Of a DNA stretch of 64,000 bases, positions 26,115 through 34,919 are shown piece after piece. The DNA comes from Syntrophomonas sp. (GTDB taxonomy: Bacteria; Bacillota; Syntrophomonadia; Syntrophomonadales; Syntrophomonadaceae): the NCBI GenBank assembly GCA_016841245.1, contig JAENZN010000005.1, positions 124,001 to 188,000 on the forward strand, read 5' to 3'. The position numbers were made by a program, and so were the translations under genes. Each line of letters begins with the position of its first letter. Positions within the stretch are counted from its first letter, which is position 1. Under the pieces are notes generated by a model. The model did no database searches. It was not told the origin of the DNA and saw nothing but the letters and a program-made list of their open reading frames with translations.

Positions 26115-28160
26115 GTGAAAAAACTATTTGTAAAAATAATGATTTTCTCTTTGGTACTGGCATTAATACCCATGAGTATGATCGGGTGGGCCAGTGTTAA
26201 CCGTTTTTCTGATACCCTGAACAATGAACAGGTAGATACCATGGCCAGTCTGGCCCAACAACGGGTGACAGTGTTAAGTGAAAAGATTGATGGTCTAAGG
26301 CAGGAAATGGAAAAGGCGGCTGTAAATAAATCAGTTATCGAGTATATGCAGGTATCTAATAAAGTGGGCGGAGAACCTGCAGAACTACAGGCGAACTATG
26401 CTGATATCGATCGTTCTTTTAAACAGGATATCGAGAAAAGAGGAGGCCTTATTGTTGATTTGATTCTGGTTGGTGCTAACGGAGCAGTATATTATAATGC
26501 TAATGGCAGTATACCAGCCAGCTTCAATGATGTGAATTACTACAACGATATGATGAATTCTGGACAGATATTAAGTGCGGTTTTTGCATGGGAAGAAACC
26601 GGGCAGGCAGTTACGGTTTTAGCTACTCCGGTCAAAAATAATTCCGGGCATATTCTAGGCGGTTTGCTGACGGTAATTGATTATGAATTGCTTACCGCCA
26701 CTACTATAGGCCATGATCCTCTGCACGAGGAACTTATCTTTGGTATCATTTCTAATGACGGCTTCGTTATTTCTCATGATAATAAAGATTATATACTAAC
26801 TTATGATTATAAAGTGCAGACTAATGGGCTGGAAAAAGTATTTGGGAAAATGCAGGAGAACAAGGCGGATCATGCCTTTTATTCCCTGGACGGGGTAGAA
26901 AAATTGATGGCCTTTAATCCCTACACTTTTAATGATAATCTGGGGCAAAACTGGTATATCTGGTGTGCAACAACGGTAAATTTGTACATGGCTCCAGTTA
27001 AATCAGCCACCAATTATGTATATTTAATAGGCCTAATTGCAGTATTAATTGCTAGCCTGCTTGCTTTTTTCTTTGGAAATAATATTGCTAAACCAGTAAA
27101 AAATTTAACCGGGGCTGCAATGGAAATTGCTCAGGGCAATCTGGCAGTTGAAATACAAAGTTTTTCTGGCACAGACGAGATAGGACAGCTGAACTCCCAT
27201 TTTATTGAAATGGTAAAAAGCCTGAGGAACGTTATCAGTAATGTCTTTATGGAAGGACAAAAGTTAAAGGAAGCGGTCACAAAGGCAGGGGGGAGTTTCG
27301 AAGAACTACAGGGATCGGTGCAGGAAATATCTATGCGGGTTGAGCAAATATCTGCCGGTATGGAGGAATCCGCAGCATCTACTCAACAAGTGAATTCATC
27401 CTCCCAGGAGATTAATTCGGCGATTGAAATTACAGCGGAGAAGGCAGATGATGGTGCCAAGTATGCTCGCGAGATGTTGGACCGAGCGATAGAGCTGAAG
27501 GCTACGGCTCAGAAATCTCAGGCTAACACGACTGCAGTTCTCCAGGAGACTCGGGGTAAGTTGGAGAATGCGGTAGAAGAATCAAAAGTTGTATCTAAAA
27601 TAAATAAACTTACTGATGAAATACTAGAAATATCTGCTCAAACCAATTTATTGGCTTTGAATGCTGCTATAGAGGCTGCAAGGGCAGGGGACGCTGGACG
27701 TGGTTTTGCTGTGGTCGCGGAAGAGGTCAGGAAACTTGCAGAGCAGTCATCAGATACGGCTAGTAATATTCAAGGTATAACAACTCAAGTCTACCAATCC
27801 GTTCAGAATCTGGTGCAAAGTTCCAATGAACTAATGGGATTTATCGATAAGAATGTATCAAGTGATTACAGGCTTTTGGTTGAAACCGGAGAGCAATATA
27901 ACACCGATGCAGAAATTCTGGCAAAACTTATGGATGATTTCAGTCAGACTTCCAGCCAGCTGATGAATACTGTTTCTCAGGTAGTCATAGCAGTTGATGA
28001 AATTGCTCAAGCGGTTGGCAGCAGCGCTGCAGAAGCAGGAATCATTAATGCTAATGTAGTGAGGATTGTAGAGCAAGCCGAACATATGGCGCAGATGATA
28101 GATGATAATGGTCAAAGCGCCGCCAACTTAATTGGAGTAGTGAAGCAGTTTAAATTATAA
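26115..28160 (+). CDS. Methyl-accepting chemotaxis protein with periplasmic Cache-type domain
   Basis: The 681-aa receptor has a first membrane segment (about residues 5-24), an extracellular domain of about 250 residues of the dCache kind, a second membrane segment (about 300-320), HAMP, and a cytoplasmic signalling domain. The kinase-control hairpin tip reads [21 protein letters not shown] with [17 protein letters not shown] after it. It should bind a small extracellular ligand and control CheA. GTG 26115 was chosen because GGAAGGGAG lies 8 bases upstream and it places the membrane helix at the N terminus. Confidence 0.93.
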   Translation: MKKLFVKIMIFSLVLALIPMSMIGWASVNRFSDTLNNEQVDTMASLAQQRVTVLSEKIDGLRQEMEKAAVNKSVIEYMQVSNKVGGEPAELQANYADIDRSFKQDIEKRGGLIVDLILVGANGAVYYNANGSIPASFNDVNYYNDMMNSGQILSAVFAWEETGQAVTVLATPVKNNSGHILGGLLTVIDYELLTATTIGHDPLHEELIFGIISNDGFVISHDNKDYILTYDYKVQTNGLEKVFGKMQENKADHAFYSLDGVEKLMAFNPYTFNDNLGQNWYIWCATTVNLYMAPVKSATNYVYLIGLIAVLIASLLAFFFGNNIAKPVKNLTGAAMEIAQGNLAVEIQSFSGTDEIGQLNSHFIEMVKSLRNVISNVFMEGQKLKEAVTKAGGSFEELQGSVQEISMRVEQISAGMEESAASTQQVNSSSQEINSAIEITAEKADDGAKYAREMLDRAIELKATAQKSQANTTAVLQETRGKLENAVEESKVVSKINKLTDEILEISAQTNLLALNAAIEAARAGDAGRGFAVVAEEVRKLAEQSSDTASNIQGITTQVYQSVQNLVQSSNELMGFIDKNVSSDYRLLVETGEQYNTDAEILAKLMDDFSQTSSQLMNTVSQVVIAVDEIAQAVGSSAAEAGIINANVVRIVEQAEHMAQMIDDNGQSAANLIGVVKQFKL

Positions 28161-28177
28161 TTCCAGGTGTTAAATGA

Positions 28178-28205
28178 AGGGAGTGCTGCCTGGGCACTCC
28201 CTTTC
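28178..28205 (+). terminator. Terminator of the chemoreceptor gene
   Basis: GGGAGTGC and GCACTCCC form the stem, followed by TTTCT. Confidence 0.7.
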
Positions 28206-28212
28206 TGGTTAA

Positions 28213-28506
28213 TTAGGTTTTAATTACATAGAGTTTTTCGTAAATTCTATAATAAACTCCCGCTAGGATTTGGAGTGCAGATTTTAAGACTGTTTCGCTA
28301 AGAAAGCACTTTTCAAAATGCTCTCGTTCAGCAGGATCAGCAATCCTTTTTGTCCCGTTCTCATTATAATCTATCGGGTATAGGTCATATTTGGCTGCAA
28401 TGCTCCCCAGCTCGAAAAGTTCCCTAGCAGAAGTCCACTAGGTCTAAAAACCTTCATAAGCCAAAGAGATTGCACCCTTAATCATCCTCAGCATTGAGAA
28501 CCTAAA
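28213..28506 (-). pseudogene. C-terminal gene remnant with two in-frame stops
   Basis: The minus strand reads as a protein-like frame ending YYRIYEKLYVIKT before the stop at 28213. It includes ARELFELGSIAAKYDLYPID and HFEKCFLSETVLKSALQIL. Two TAG codons three codons apart near 28440 break the frame; upstream it continues as MLRMIKGAISLAYEGF. There is no ribosome-binding site. I cannot name the family; it appears to be the decayed end of a helical protein. Confidence 0.45.
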
Positions 28507-28647
28507 TTGTTGTGCTGTAAGTCTGCCCTTATTGGTGTTAGCACTTGGCGATACCACATCAGCTGGCCAGGCACGGGTGATTCCCGGAGGGGTTTTTTGT
28601 CATCGGTTTGGCAGGACGTATTTTACGTCCCATCAACAATTTCAATT

Positions 28648-28683
28648 AAAAAAAGCCAGCATATCGGCTCAGGAAATGCTGAC
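28648..28683 (-). terminator. Terminator of coaD (minus strand)
   Basis: On the minus strand GTCAGCAT pairs with ATGCTGGC and is followed by seven T residues. The stem begins inside the last codons of coaD. Confidence 0.75.
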
Positions 28684-29157
28684 CTGGTATTTTTGCTTTA
28701 ATGCTTCATTTACTGATATGGGCACCAGACTCTCCACGTTACCACCTACCATAGCAGCTTCCTTTACGGTACTGGAACTGATAAAAATATAGTTTTTATT
28801 GGAAGTTATAAAAATGGTATCAATATCAGGAAGAAGTTCTTTATTCATCATGGCCATATGCAGTTCATATTCAAAATCTGTAACTGTTCTAAGACCCCGT
28901 ATGATAGCACAGGCCTGTTTTTCTATAAGATAATTGGCCAGCAAACCGCTGAAACAATCGATTTCCACATTGGGGATATGGGCAGAACTCTGCCTGATCA
29001 TGTCAACTCTTTCTTCCAATGTGAACATGGCTTTTTTAGTAACATTGTGAACAACTGCAATAATAATCCGGTCGAATATTTTACTGCTTCTTTCCAGTAC
29101 ATCTACGTGGCCGTTGGTAATCGGATCGAAGCTTCCCGGGTATACTGCCACACGCAA
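28669..29157 (-). CDS. coaD: Phosphopantetheine adenylyltransferase CoaD
   Basis: CoaD transfers AMP from ATP to 4'-phosphopantetheine, the penultimate step of coenzyme A synthesis. The 162-aa protein shows the nucleotidyltransferase motif YPGSFDPITNGH near the N terminus, IRGLRTVTDFEYE, and the C-terminal FISSSTVKE that corresponds to the family ISST motif. The TTG at 29157 is chosen because it follows AAAGGGGGG and gives the expected MRVAVYPGSFDP start. In many clostridia coaD lies beside rsmD; here rsmD is 20 kb away on the other strand. Confidence 0.97.
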   Translation of the reverse strand: MRVAVYPGSFDPITNGHVDVLERSSKIFDRIIIAVVHNVTKKAMFTLEERVDMIRQSSAHIPNVEIDCFSGLLANYLIEKQACAIIRGLRTVTDFEYELHMAMMNKELLPDIDTIFITSNKNYIFISSSTVKEAAMVGGNVESLVPISVNEALKQKYQVSIS

Positions 29158-29349
29158 TTTGATACCCCCCTTTAATCCCACAATCACAAAATAGAATTTC
29201 TACCTTGTGATTATAATTCCCTGCCTGATATAATATTTTTCTTTCTGATTAGGCATAAAAAATCTTTATTTTCGAGAAATAATAACATTATTCGTATAAT
29301 TAGTAGAGAATATATGACGATAAATAAAAATAACCAGGACTGTTTATGC

Positions 29350-29375
29350 AAAAAAAAAAGCCCCTGGTAAGGGGC
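29350..29375 (-). terminator. Terminator of the 3D-domain gene (minus strand)
   Basis: GCCCC and GGGGC form the stem on the minus strand, followed by at least nine T residues. Confidence 0.8.
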
Positions 29376-29383
29376 AATATTGA

Positions 29384-30010
29384 TTAGTCTAGAATAGTAA
29401 CCGTCACGGTTTTGATACCCCAGTCCAGTGCTTGCTGGTGAGTACTAAAGCATAAATCCAGTCTATTTCCATTAATTGCACCGCCCTGGTCAGCAGCTAT
29501 GCCTTCTCCGTATCCCGGAACATAGAGTCTGGTTCCCATGGGGATAACATCAGGGTCGGTGGCTATTATTCCATATCCCAGGGGATAGCCCAGGTAAGAA
29601 GGCTGACCATAGAACGGATAGTTGCACTTGGCGCATGGACAATAACCGGTGGCTACCATGGTAATAGTCCGACTGCTTCCAGATCTTGACACCTGGGTGC
29701 TGCTGGCGGCCTGACTTCCCAACCCTAAATATTTAAGAGTTACCGGGCCCGCCACACCATCGACGCTAATGCCAACGTCTTTTTGAAAACTTACTACTGC
29801 ATTATAGGTTTTGGAACCGAATATGCCGTCCGCACTACCGCACCAGTATCCATTATTATTAAGTGTTTGCTGCAGCTGGGTTACTTCACTGCCGGTATCT
29901 CCCCACGATAGTACATTGTCTGCCGCTATTGCGCTACCTGTCATCAAACTTGTAAATATTAAAATAAAAGCTGTCAAACATAGAGAAAATAATAGTTTCT
30001 TATTAAACAT
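29384..30010 (-). CDS. Secreted peptidoglycan-binding protein with 3D domain
   Basis: The 208-aa protein has a signal peptide (residues 1-30, cut near AIA-AD), a PG_binding_1 domain (about 33-95, LQQTLNNNGYWCGSADGIFG) and a C-terminal 3D domain (about 110-207). The 3D domain carries the aspartates of its name: ATDPDVIPMGTRLYVPG, AADQGG and RLDLCF. The fold resembles the MltA lytic transglycosylase core, and such proteins act on the cell wall, often in germination or resuscitation. It is expressed alone, with a structured leader upstream. Confidence 0.92.
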   Translation of the reverse strand: MFNKKLLFSLCLTAFILIFTSLMTGSAIAADNVLSWGDTGSEVTQLQQTLNNNGYWCGSADGIFGSKTYNAVVSFQKDVGISVDGVAGPVTLKYLGLGSQAASSTQVSRSGSSRTITMVATGYCPCAKCNYPFYGQPSYLGYPLGYGIIATDPDVIPMGTRLYVPGYGEGIAADQGGAINGNRLDLCFSTHQQALDWGIKTVTVTILD

Positions 30011-30027
30011 AATCTTATCATTCCTTT

Positions 30028-30087
30028 CTAAACTGTTGGGTCGTTAAGTTCGTAACTAATTTCCTTTCTAACGGCTTATCAGTTTAG
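30028..30087 (-). promoter_or_regulatory. Stem-loop leader immediately before the 3D-domain gene
   Basis: On the minus strand CTAAACTG and CAGTTTAG pair over a 44-base loop, itself containing CGTTAG paired with CTTAACG. The stem ends directly before the ribosome-binding site. A near-copy of that site and its flank (TTAGAAAGGAA) is inside the loop. Confidence 0.4.
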
Positions 30088-30385
30088 TCAGGCAGCAACG
30101 ACATGCCTTATTCTATTAGCATTATGGAAATAGTTCAAACAGGTATAACCGGGTCTGGAATAGATGTGCATTTTTGTAGAAGGTTTGTCCTGCTGTCAAT
30201 AAAGGTATTCTTAGTGATCATCTGCTTATCACCCTCATGGGAAAATATCACAGAAAACCGTTAATATATCTGCGGATTGAGCTATAAAGCTGGCTTATGC
30301 TGCCATGGTAAATGCCGGAAGCTAATAGGGGAGCGATAAACGCAGCAATGGCAGGGAATAAAAATATACCCCCTGCCCGTAAAGA
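30088..30385. other. Noncoding stretch between the 3D-domain and carbonic-anhydrase-like genes
   Basis: No gene is seen. GCTGCCAT at about 30298 and ATGGCAG at about 30348 could pair over 40 bases. The promoter of the 3D-domain gene should lie here, but no strong boxes stand out. Confidence 0.35.
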
Positions 30386-30916
30386 TTAGGAGTTTATCAG
30401 TTTTAGACTTTTTTGGTAACGCCCCGAAAGTTCCCGATACAGGGCCGGAGCCTTTTCGCTATAATATAATAATTTCTCGTCCAGAGGCTTTTTCGGCGAG
30501 GCCGGGTTGCCTGCTGCCATGGTTCTCTCTGGAATGTGCTGTTCCGGTAAAAGAACACTCCCTGCGGCCAGGAAACCATATGAACCAATCTCGCAGCCGA
30601 CAGATACGATTGCTCCCATTCCAATTATCACATTATTTTTTATTAAACAGGGACCATGTACTATAGCTCCATGACCAACAATAATGTCGTTTTCCATTAT
30701 CACAATGCTGTTGGGTTCAGAATGGATTATGCAGTTATCTTCAACCGCACAACCTGATCCCAGACATACTTTTCCGTAGTCTGCCCTGATAACAGCACCC
30801 GGGCCCACAAAACATTGAGCTCCAATTAAAACATTGCCTATTACTGAAGCGCTTGGGTGGATAAAGGCGGACTCGCTTATTTCGGGACAATTGCCTTCAA
30901 ATTCATATACTGCCAT
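30386..30916 (-). CDS. Gamma-carbonic anhydrase-like hexapeptide-repeat protein
   Basis: The 176-aa protein is a left-handed beta-helix with hexapeptide repeats (for example GNVLIGAQCFVGPGAVI and KNNVIIGMGAIVSVGCEIG). Metal-binding histidines are present in the expected places (NCIIHSE, IVGHGAIVHG). The family (PaaY/CaiE/YrdA) includes zinc- or iron-dependent carbonic anhydrases, but many members have no tested activity. ATG 30916 is preferred over ATG 30922, since GGAGG lies too close to the latter. Confidence 0.88.
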   Translation of the reverse strand: MAVYEFEGNCPEISESAFIHPSASVIGNVLIGAQCFVGPGAVIRADYGKVCLGSGCAVEDNCIIHSEPNSIVIMENDIIVGHGAIVHGPCLIKNNVIIGMGAIVSVGCEIGSYGFLAAGSVLLPEQHIPERTMAAGNPASPKKPLDEKLLYYSEKAPALYRELSGRYQKSLKLINS

Positions 30917-31084
30917 GATCATTCCTCCAAGGTTGGTAGAGTAAGTAAGTTAATTGGATGAAAACATGTCTGATTTAAAGGTACTATATTTTTACTTGAA
31001 TTAAAACTATATAAATATATTTTTGAGATGCTCCCACTGCAAAAAGGTATAATGTGCTGGCTTGGATGCAGGAATATTCCGTCG

Positions 31085-31265
31085 TCAAGACTCCGTATGA
31101 GAAAGACCAACTGCTCGTTTTGCGGCTCCAGTCTGACGTACCGATTCCGCATCCGTGCGGAGCGTCACTCTCGTTCCGTCCATGGGGCTCGCCCTCTTCC
31201 ACCGCTCCACCTCGCAGGGTGTTCTACCATGCTCCGTCGACGGCTCCTGCATATTTATGCAACCA
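31085..31265 (-). ncRNA. G+C-rich structured element, paralogue of the 14.4-kb block
   Basis: On the minus strand the block runs from GTCGACGGAGC through GGAAGAGGGCGAGCCCC and GGACGGAACGAGAGTGACG to a hairpin TCCGCA-CGGA-TGCGGA and then GTACGTCAGACTGG. The repeated small hairpins and shared order with 14390-14560 suggest a structured RNA. A 54-codon frame through it has no ribosome-binding site and an odd composition, so I do not call a protein. Its G+C content is clearly above that of its surroundings. HEARO/omega-RNA-like elements of transposon-associated nucleases are one thing to test; this is a guess. Confidence 0.45.
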
Positions 31266-31389
31266 ACCAGGGCTTTTGTAGAATTAAAGTTATAAGGCAT
31301 TAAATTAATCTTTTCTCAAAAATTTTTTAAAACTGCTGCATTTGTGGTTATAATTACTAATGAAGTAGTATAAATAAAGGAATGTTAAT

Positions 31390-32283
31390 GTGATTAAGCA
31401 AGACTATTTAATTAAAGCAGTTGACAATGATAAACAGGTACGGATCATCCTGGCCAGTACTACTGGCCTGGTGGAAGAAGCGCACCGCAGGCACAATACC
31501 TCGGCGACTGCTTCTGCTGCGCTGGGCAGGGTCTTGACGGCCGCTCTGATGATGGGAAGCGACCTGAAGGGGGAAGAAGATGCACTTACTTTAAGAGTCA
31601 ATGGGGATGGGGCTGCAGGTTCTATCGTTGCTACGGTTGATGCTGCAGGTAATGGAAGGGCTTTGATATCATCACCTCAGGCAGACCTGCCGTCTCGGAT
31701 GCCGGGTAAATTAGATGTGGGTGGTCTGGTAGGGAAAAATGGCTACCTGGAGGTTATTACTGATTTGGGGCTTCGGCAGTCCTTTACTGGCCGGGTGAAT
31801 TTGCTCAGTGGGGAGATAGCAGAAGATTTGGCCCAGTACTATAGTCAGTCAGAACAGATACCTTCCCTGGTTTCACTGGGAGTGCTGGTAGATAGAGATT
31901 TGAGCATCAAATCAGCCGGTGGCTTAATTATACAGGCTATGCCAGGAGCTGGAGATGATATCCTGGAACATCTGGAAAAGAATGTAACCAGGATGGGGCC
32001 GATCAGTGAAGCTGTACAAAATAGTGAATCGCTGGAACAAGTGTTAGTTGCGGTCATGAATGGTATACCATATCATCAGATTGAAGAAAGGGAACTGGCT
32101 TTTAAGTGTAAATGCAGCAGTACAAGGCTGGCGGTAATACTGTCAGGTTTATCAAGTGAAGAATTAGCAGATATTTATAAAGAAAATGGCAGGCTGGAAG
32201 TTACCTGTAACTTCTGTAACGAGGCGTATAGTTTTACCATGGAAGAAATCGAGGCCTTAAAAAACAAAAAACCCAAGATATGA
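31390..32283 (+). CDS. hslO: Redox-regulated chaperone Hsp33
   Basis: Hsp33 holds unfolding proteins during combined oxidation and heat stress. The 297-aa protein has the N-terminal substrate-binding domain and a C-terminal zinc switch with CKC (about residues 237-239) and CNFC (about 269-272), whose oxidation activates the chaperone. GTG 31390 has AAAGGA 8 bases upstream. It is followed by rpmB on the opposite strand, whose terminator overlaps the end of this gene. Confidence 0.96.
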   Translation: MIKQDYLIKAVDNDKQVRIILASTTGLVEEAHRRHNTSATASAALGRVLTAALMMGSDLKGEEDALTLRVNGDGAAGSIVATVDAAGNGRALISSPQADLPSRMPGKLDVGGLVGKNGYLEVITDLGLRQSFTGRVNLLSGEIAEDLAQYYSQSEQIPSLVSLGVLVDRDLSIKSAGGLIIQAMPGAGDDILEHLEKNVTRMGPISEAVQNSESLEQVLVAVMNGIPYHQIEERELAFKCKCSSTRLAVILSGLSSEELADIYKENGRLEVTCNFCNEAYSFTMEEIEALKNKKPKI

Positions 32284-32295
32284 TTTATCCTGGGC
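32261..32295 (-). terminator. Terminator of rpmB (minus strand)
   Basis: CCCAGGAT and ATCTTGGG form the stem (one G-U pair) on the minus strand, followed by TTTTTTGTTTT. It lies over the 3' end of hslO. Confidence 0.7.
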
Positions 32296-32303
32296 TCTGC
32301 TTA

Positions 32304-32492
32304 TTATATAGCTCTCTGTACTTTCCCTGAACGCAGGCAGCGGGTACATACATAAACTCTCTTAGGAGTTCCATCAACAATAGCTTTTACTCGTTGAATG
32401 TTTGGTTTCCATTGCCGGTTAGTTCTTATATGGGAGTGGCTGTACTTTTTACCAAAACCAATGCCTTTCCCGCAAATTTCACATTTAGCCAC
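32304..32492 (-). CDS. rpmB: 50S ribosomal protein L28
   Basis: The 62-aa protein has the four-cysteine L28 form: AKCEICGKG at the start and VCTRCLRSG at the end, with [15 protein letters not shown] between. The GTG at 32492 gives the normal length and follows GAGAGGGGG; a 15-residue in-frame extension is not typical. It is divergent from asp23-fakA, the usual clostridial arrangement. Confidence 0.96.
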   Translation of the reverse strand: MAKCEICGKGIGFGKKYSHSHIRTNRQWKPNIQRVKAIVDGTPKRVYVCTRCLRSGKVQRAI

Positions 32493-32614
32493 GTTTCTTG
32501 CCCCCTCTCTTTCAAGTGCACTTACATATTTTATCAAAATGAACGATAAAGGGCAAGAAAAAGGAATAAATATTCTGTTGTAGAATTATGAATTAACAGA
32601 TAGGAGGTAATCAC

Positions 32615-32977
32615 ATGTATACCATTAAGACAAACGATATTGGTGCAGTGAAAGTAGCGATAGAGGTAGTCCAGACTATTGCTGGTTTAGCCGCTCTTGA
32701 TTGTTATGGCCTGGTGGGCATGGTCGCTCAGGATTTACAGTCCGGGCTGACTAGTGTTTTAGGGAGAGAATCAGTACGTAAGGGTGTTACCGTTAAAACA
32801 AGTGAAGATGGACTGGAAGTGGACTTACATGTTATAGTTGGCTATGGTATCAAGATAAAAGAAGTCGGCAACAATGTCATGCAAAAAGTAAGATACGAAT
32901 TGGAGAAGAATGCAGGGATACCAGTTGCCGCTGTCAATATTAACGTAAGAGGCGTCAAGGTTCTTGCAGAAAAATAG
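32615..32977 (+). CDS. Asp23/Gls24 family envelope stress protein (YloU-like)
   Basis: The 120-aa protein has the Asp23 (DUF322) pattern: IAVEVVQTIAGLAAL-like N terminus, GVTVKTSEDGLEVDLHVIVGYG and INVRGVKV. It corresponds to YloU, nearly always found before fakA. Members associate with the membrane and affect envelope stress. GGAGG precedes the ATG, and fakA follows after 15 bases. Confidence 0.93.
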   Translation: MYTIKTNDIGAVKVAIEVVQTIAGLAALDCYGLVGMVAQDLQSGLTSVLGRESVRKGVTVKTSEDGLEVDLHVIVGYGIKIKEVGNNVMQKVRYELEKNAGIPVAAVNINVRGVKVLAEK

Positions 32978-32992
32978 GGGAGGATAATCAAG

Positions 32993-34624
32993 TTGAGTCT
33001 CGAGTTTGTTGAAGGAATTGATCTGGTAAGAAGTATAAAAGCGGGCTGCATTAAACTGGAGCACAATAAAGATAGAGTCGACCGGCTCAATGTATTCCCG
33101 GTGCCGGATGGAGATACCGGGACCAATATGTATCTTACCCTGATGTCAGCAGTAAGAGAAGGCGAAAAGAATCAGGAACAAGCTCTGGGTAAGGTGGCTA
33201 AAGCTATATCCAAGGGGGCGCTTATGGGTGCCCGGGGAAATTCCGGGGTTATTTTATCCCAGATTTTCAGGGGAATAGCCCGGGAACTCGAAGGAAAAGA
33301 AAAAGCCAGTTCCATGGATATAGCCCAAGCCTTTAAAACAGGATCAGATACTGCCTATGAAGCAGTTATGAAACCGGTAGAAGGGACTATCCTTACAGTT
33401 ATTAGAGAGGTAGCCCGGGCTTGCGAAAGCGAAGCGGTTCGAAATAAGGATATCATAGCTATGCTTCTGGCAGGAATTAACGCTGGCCTGATTACCCTGA
33501 AGAAAACCCCGGATATGCTGCCGGTTTTGAAAGAAGCGGGAGTAGTAGATTCGGGTGGGCAGGGATTGGTATATTTCCTGGAAGGTTTTATGGAAGGATT
33601 TGCTTTCGAAAAAGAAATTCCTCTGGATACCTATCACTACGGTATGGTACCGGAGGCGGCAGATGAAATAGATAGGCTGCATGAAGAGCTGAAATACCAG
33701 TATTGTACCGAACTGCTGATTAAAGGTGAGGATTTGGATGCCGAAGAGGTAAAGCAGCATCTGGGCCCCCTGGGTGACTCTATGCTGGTAGTTGGCGGGG
33801 ATGATCTGGTTAAAGTGCATATACATGTCAACCATCCGGGTAAGGTTTTGGAATCGTGCCTGCAATGGGGACATTTAAGCGATATCAAAATTAACAATAT
33901 GCTGGAAGAAATACATGAACACCGTCTTAATATGGAACAAGACCAGAAGCAAAATCTGGCTCCAGCTAAAAAGATCGGACTGGTAGCCGTAGCAGCTGGT
34001 GATGGGGTTATAGAGATATTAAAGAGTCTGGGGGTAGACGAAGTGGTCGAGGGTGGGCAGACTATGAATCCCAGTACCGAAGACCTTTTATGTGCCACTG
34101 AGAAAGTAAATGCTAAAGCGGTGATAATATTTCCCAATAACAGCAATATCATTATGGCTGCTCAGCAGGTGGACAATTTAAGTGACAAGAAAATCTTGGT
34201 AGTACCTACCAAATCGGTAATGCAGTCCATAACGGCACTTGTTGCATACGACCCCGAGGGAGAGATTGATGACATTTTTAATGAAATGCTCGAAGAAATT
34301 AAACAGGTCAAATTTGCTGAAATTACTTATGCCGTAAGGGATTCAGTGATGAATGGGCTGGAAATCAAAGAGGGAGATAAAATAGGAATTGTGGATGGGG
34401 AAATCTCTGTTACCGGAGATGACGAAAACGAAATCGTGCTTAAATTATTGGAAGAAATGGTAGATGAAGATAGCGAGCTGATTACCCTTTTCTATGGTAA
34501 TGGCCTGCAGGAAGAAGAGGCGGCAGTTTTAAAGGATATTATAGAAGAAGAATTTCCCGAGCATGAAGTTGAAATGCATTGGGGCGGCCAGCCTCACTAC
34601 AGTTATTTTATTTCAGTAGAATAA
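32993..34624 (+). CDS. fakA: Fatty acid kinase catalytic subunit FakA
   Basis: FakA phosphorylates fatty acids held by FakB (DegV-type) proteins, feeding PlsX/PlsY phospholipid synthesis. The 543-aa protein has an N-terminal DhaL-type ATP-binding domain (VFPVPDGDTGTNMY, residues 32-45, and GARGNSGVILSQI), a middle domain and a C-terminal DegV-like domain ending in HWGGQPHYSYFISVE. The TTG start follows GGGGAGG. Its operon partner is the Asp23 gene. In most relatives recG comes next; here 9.7 kb of other genes intervene. plsX is present at 57.2 kb. Confidence 0.95.
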   Translation: MSLEFVEGIDLVRSIKAGCIKLEHNKDRVDRLNVFPVPDGDTGTNMYLTLMSAVREGEKNQEQALGKVAKAISKGALMGARGNSGVILSQIFRGIARELEGKEKASSMDIAQAFKTGSDTAYEAVMKPVEGTILTVIREVARACESEAVRNKDIIAMLLAGINAGLITLKKTPDMLPVLKEAGVVDSGGQGLVYFLEGFMEGFAFEKEIPLDTYHYGMVPEAADEIDRLHEELKYQYCTELLIKGEDLDAEEVKQHLGPLGDSMLVVGGDDLVKVHIHVNHPGKVLESCLQWGHLSDIKINNMLEEIHEHRLNMEQDQKQNLAPAKKIGLVAVAAGDGVIEILKSLGVDEVVEGGQTMNPSTEDLLCATEKVNAKAVIIFPNNSNIIMAAQQVDNLSDKKILVVPTKSVMQSITALVAYDPEGEIDDIFNEMLEEIKQVKFAEITYAVRDSVMNGLEIKEGDKIGIVDGEISVTGDDENEIVLKLLEEMVDEDSELITLFYGNGLQEEEAAVLKDIIEEEFPEHEVEMHWGGQPHYSYFISVE

Positions 34625-34635
34625 AACGTGAAGCA

Positions 34636-34668
34636 AAAAGGAGCTCAAAATCTTGAGCTCCTTTTATT
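34636..34668 (+). terminator. Terminator of asp23-fakA
   Basis: AAAAGGAGCTCAA and TTGAGCTCCTTTT form a 13-bp stem over a 4-base loop; its 3' arm ends in T residues. Confidence 0.85.
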
Positions 34669-34919
34669 TATGGTGCTTGTGCGAAAAAATATCGTCAGTG
34701 CAGCAGTATATGGTGTTAACTTGCAGGATTTGTTAATAATATAAAGAATGGTATTTATCAGGAGTATTTTTCATAATACTTAACAGTATTTAAGGAAATT
34801 CCTGCTTAGCTTTACTGAATATAAGGTTACTAAAGAATTAGGTTTACATCAATGTTTGTTCTTTTGGGGCTTTCCCCCCGGGAAGCCAATTTTAATGTTT
34901 GCGAAAGCGGTGGGGGAAA

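Noticed and set aside
31085-31300. 71-codon minus-strand frame through the second G+C-rich element.
   Set aside because: There is no ribosome-binding site, the composition is odd, and similarity to the 14.4-kb block is at the nucleotide level only.
33344-34152. Long minus-strand frames opposite fakA (up to 176 codons).
   Set aside because: They are antisense shadows with low-complexity serine/leucine composition; fakA is certain.
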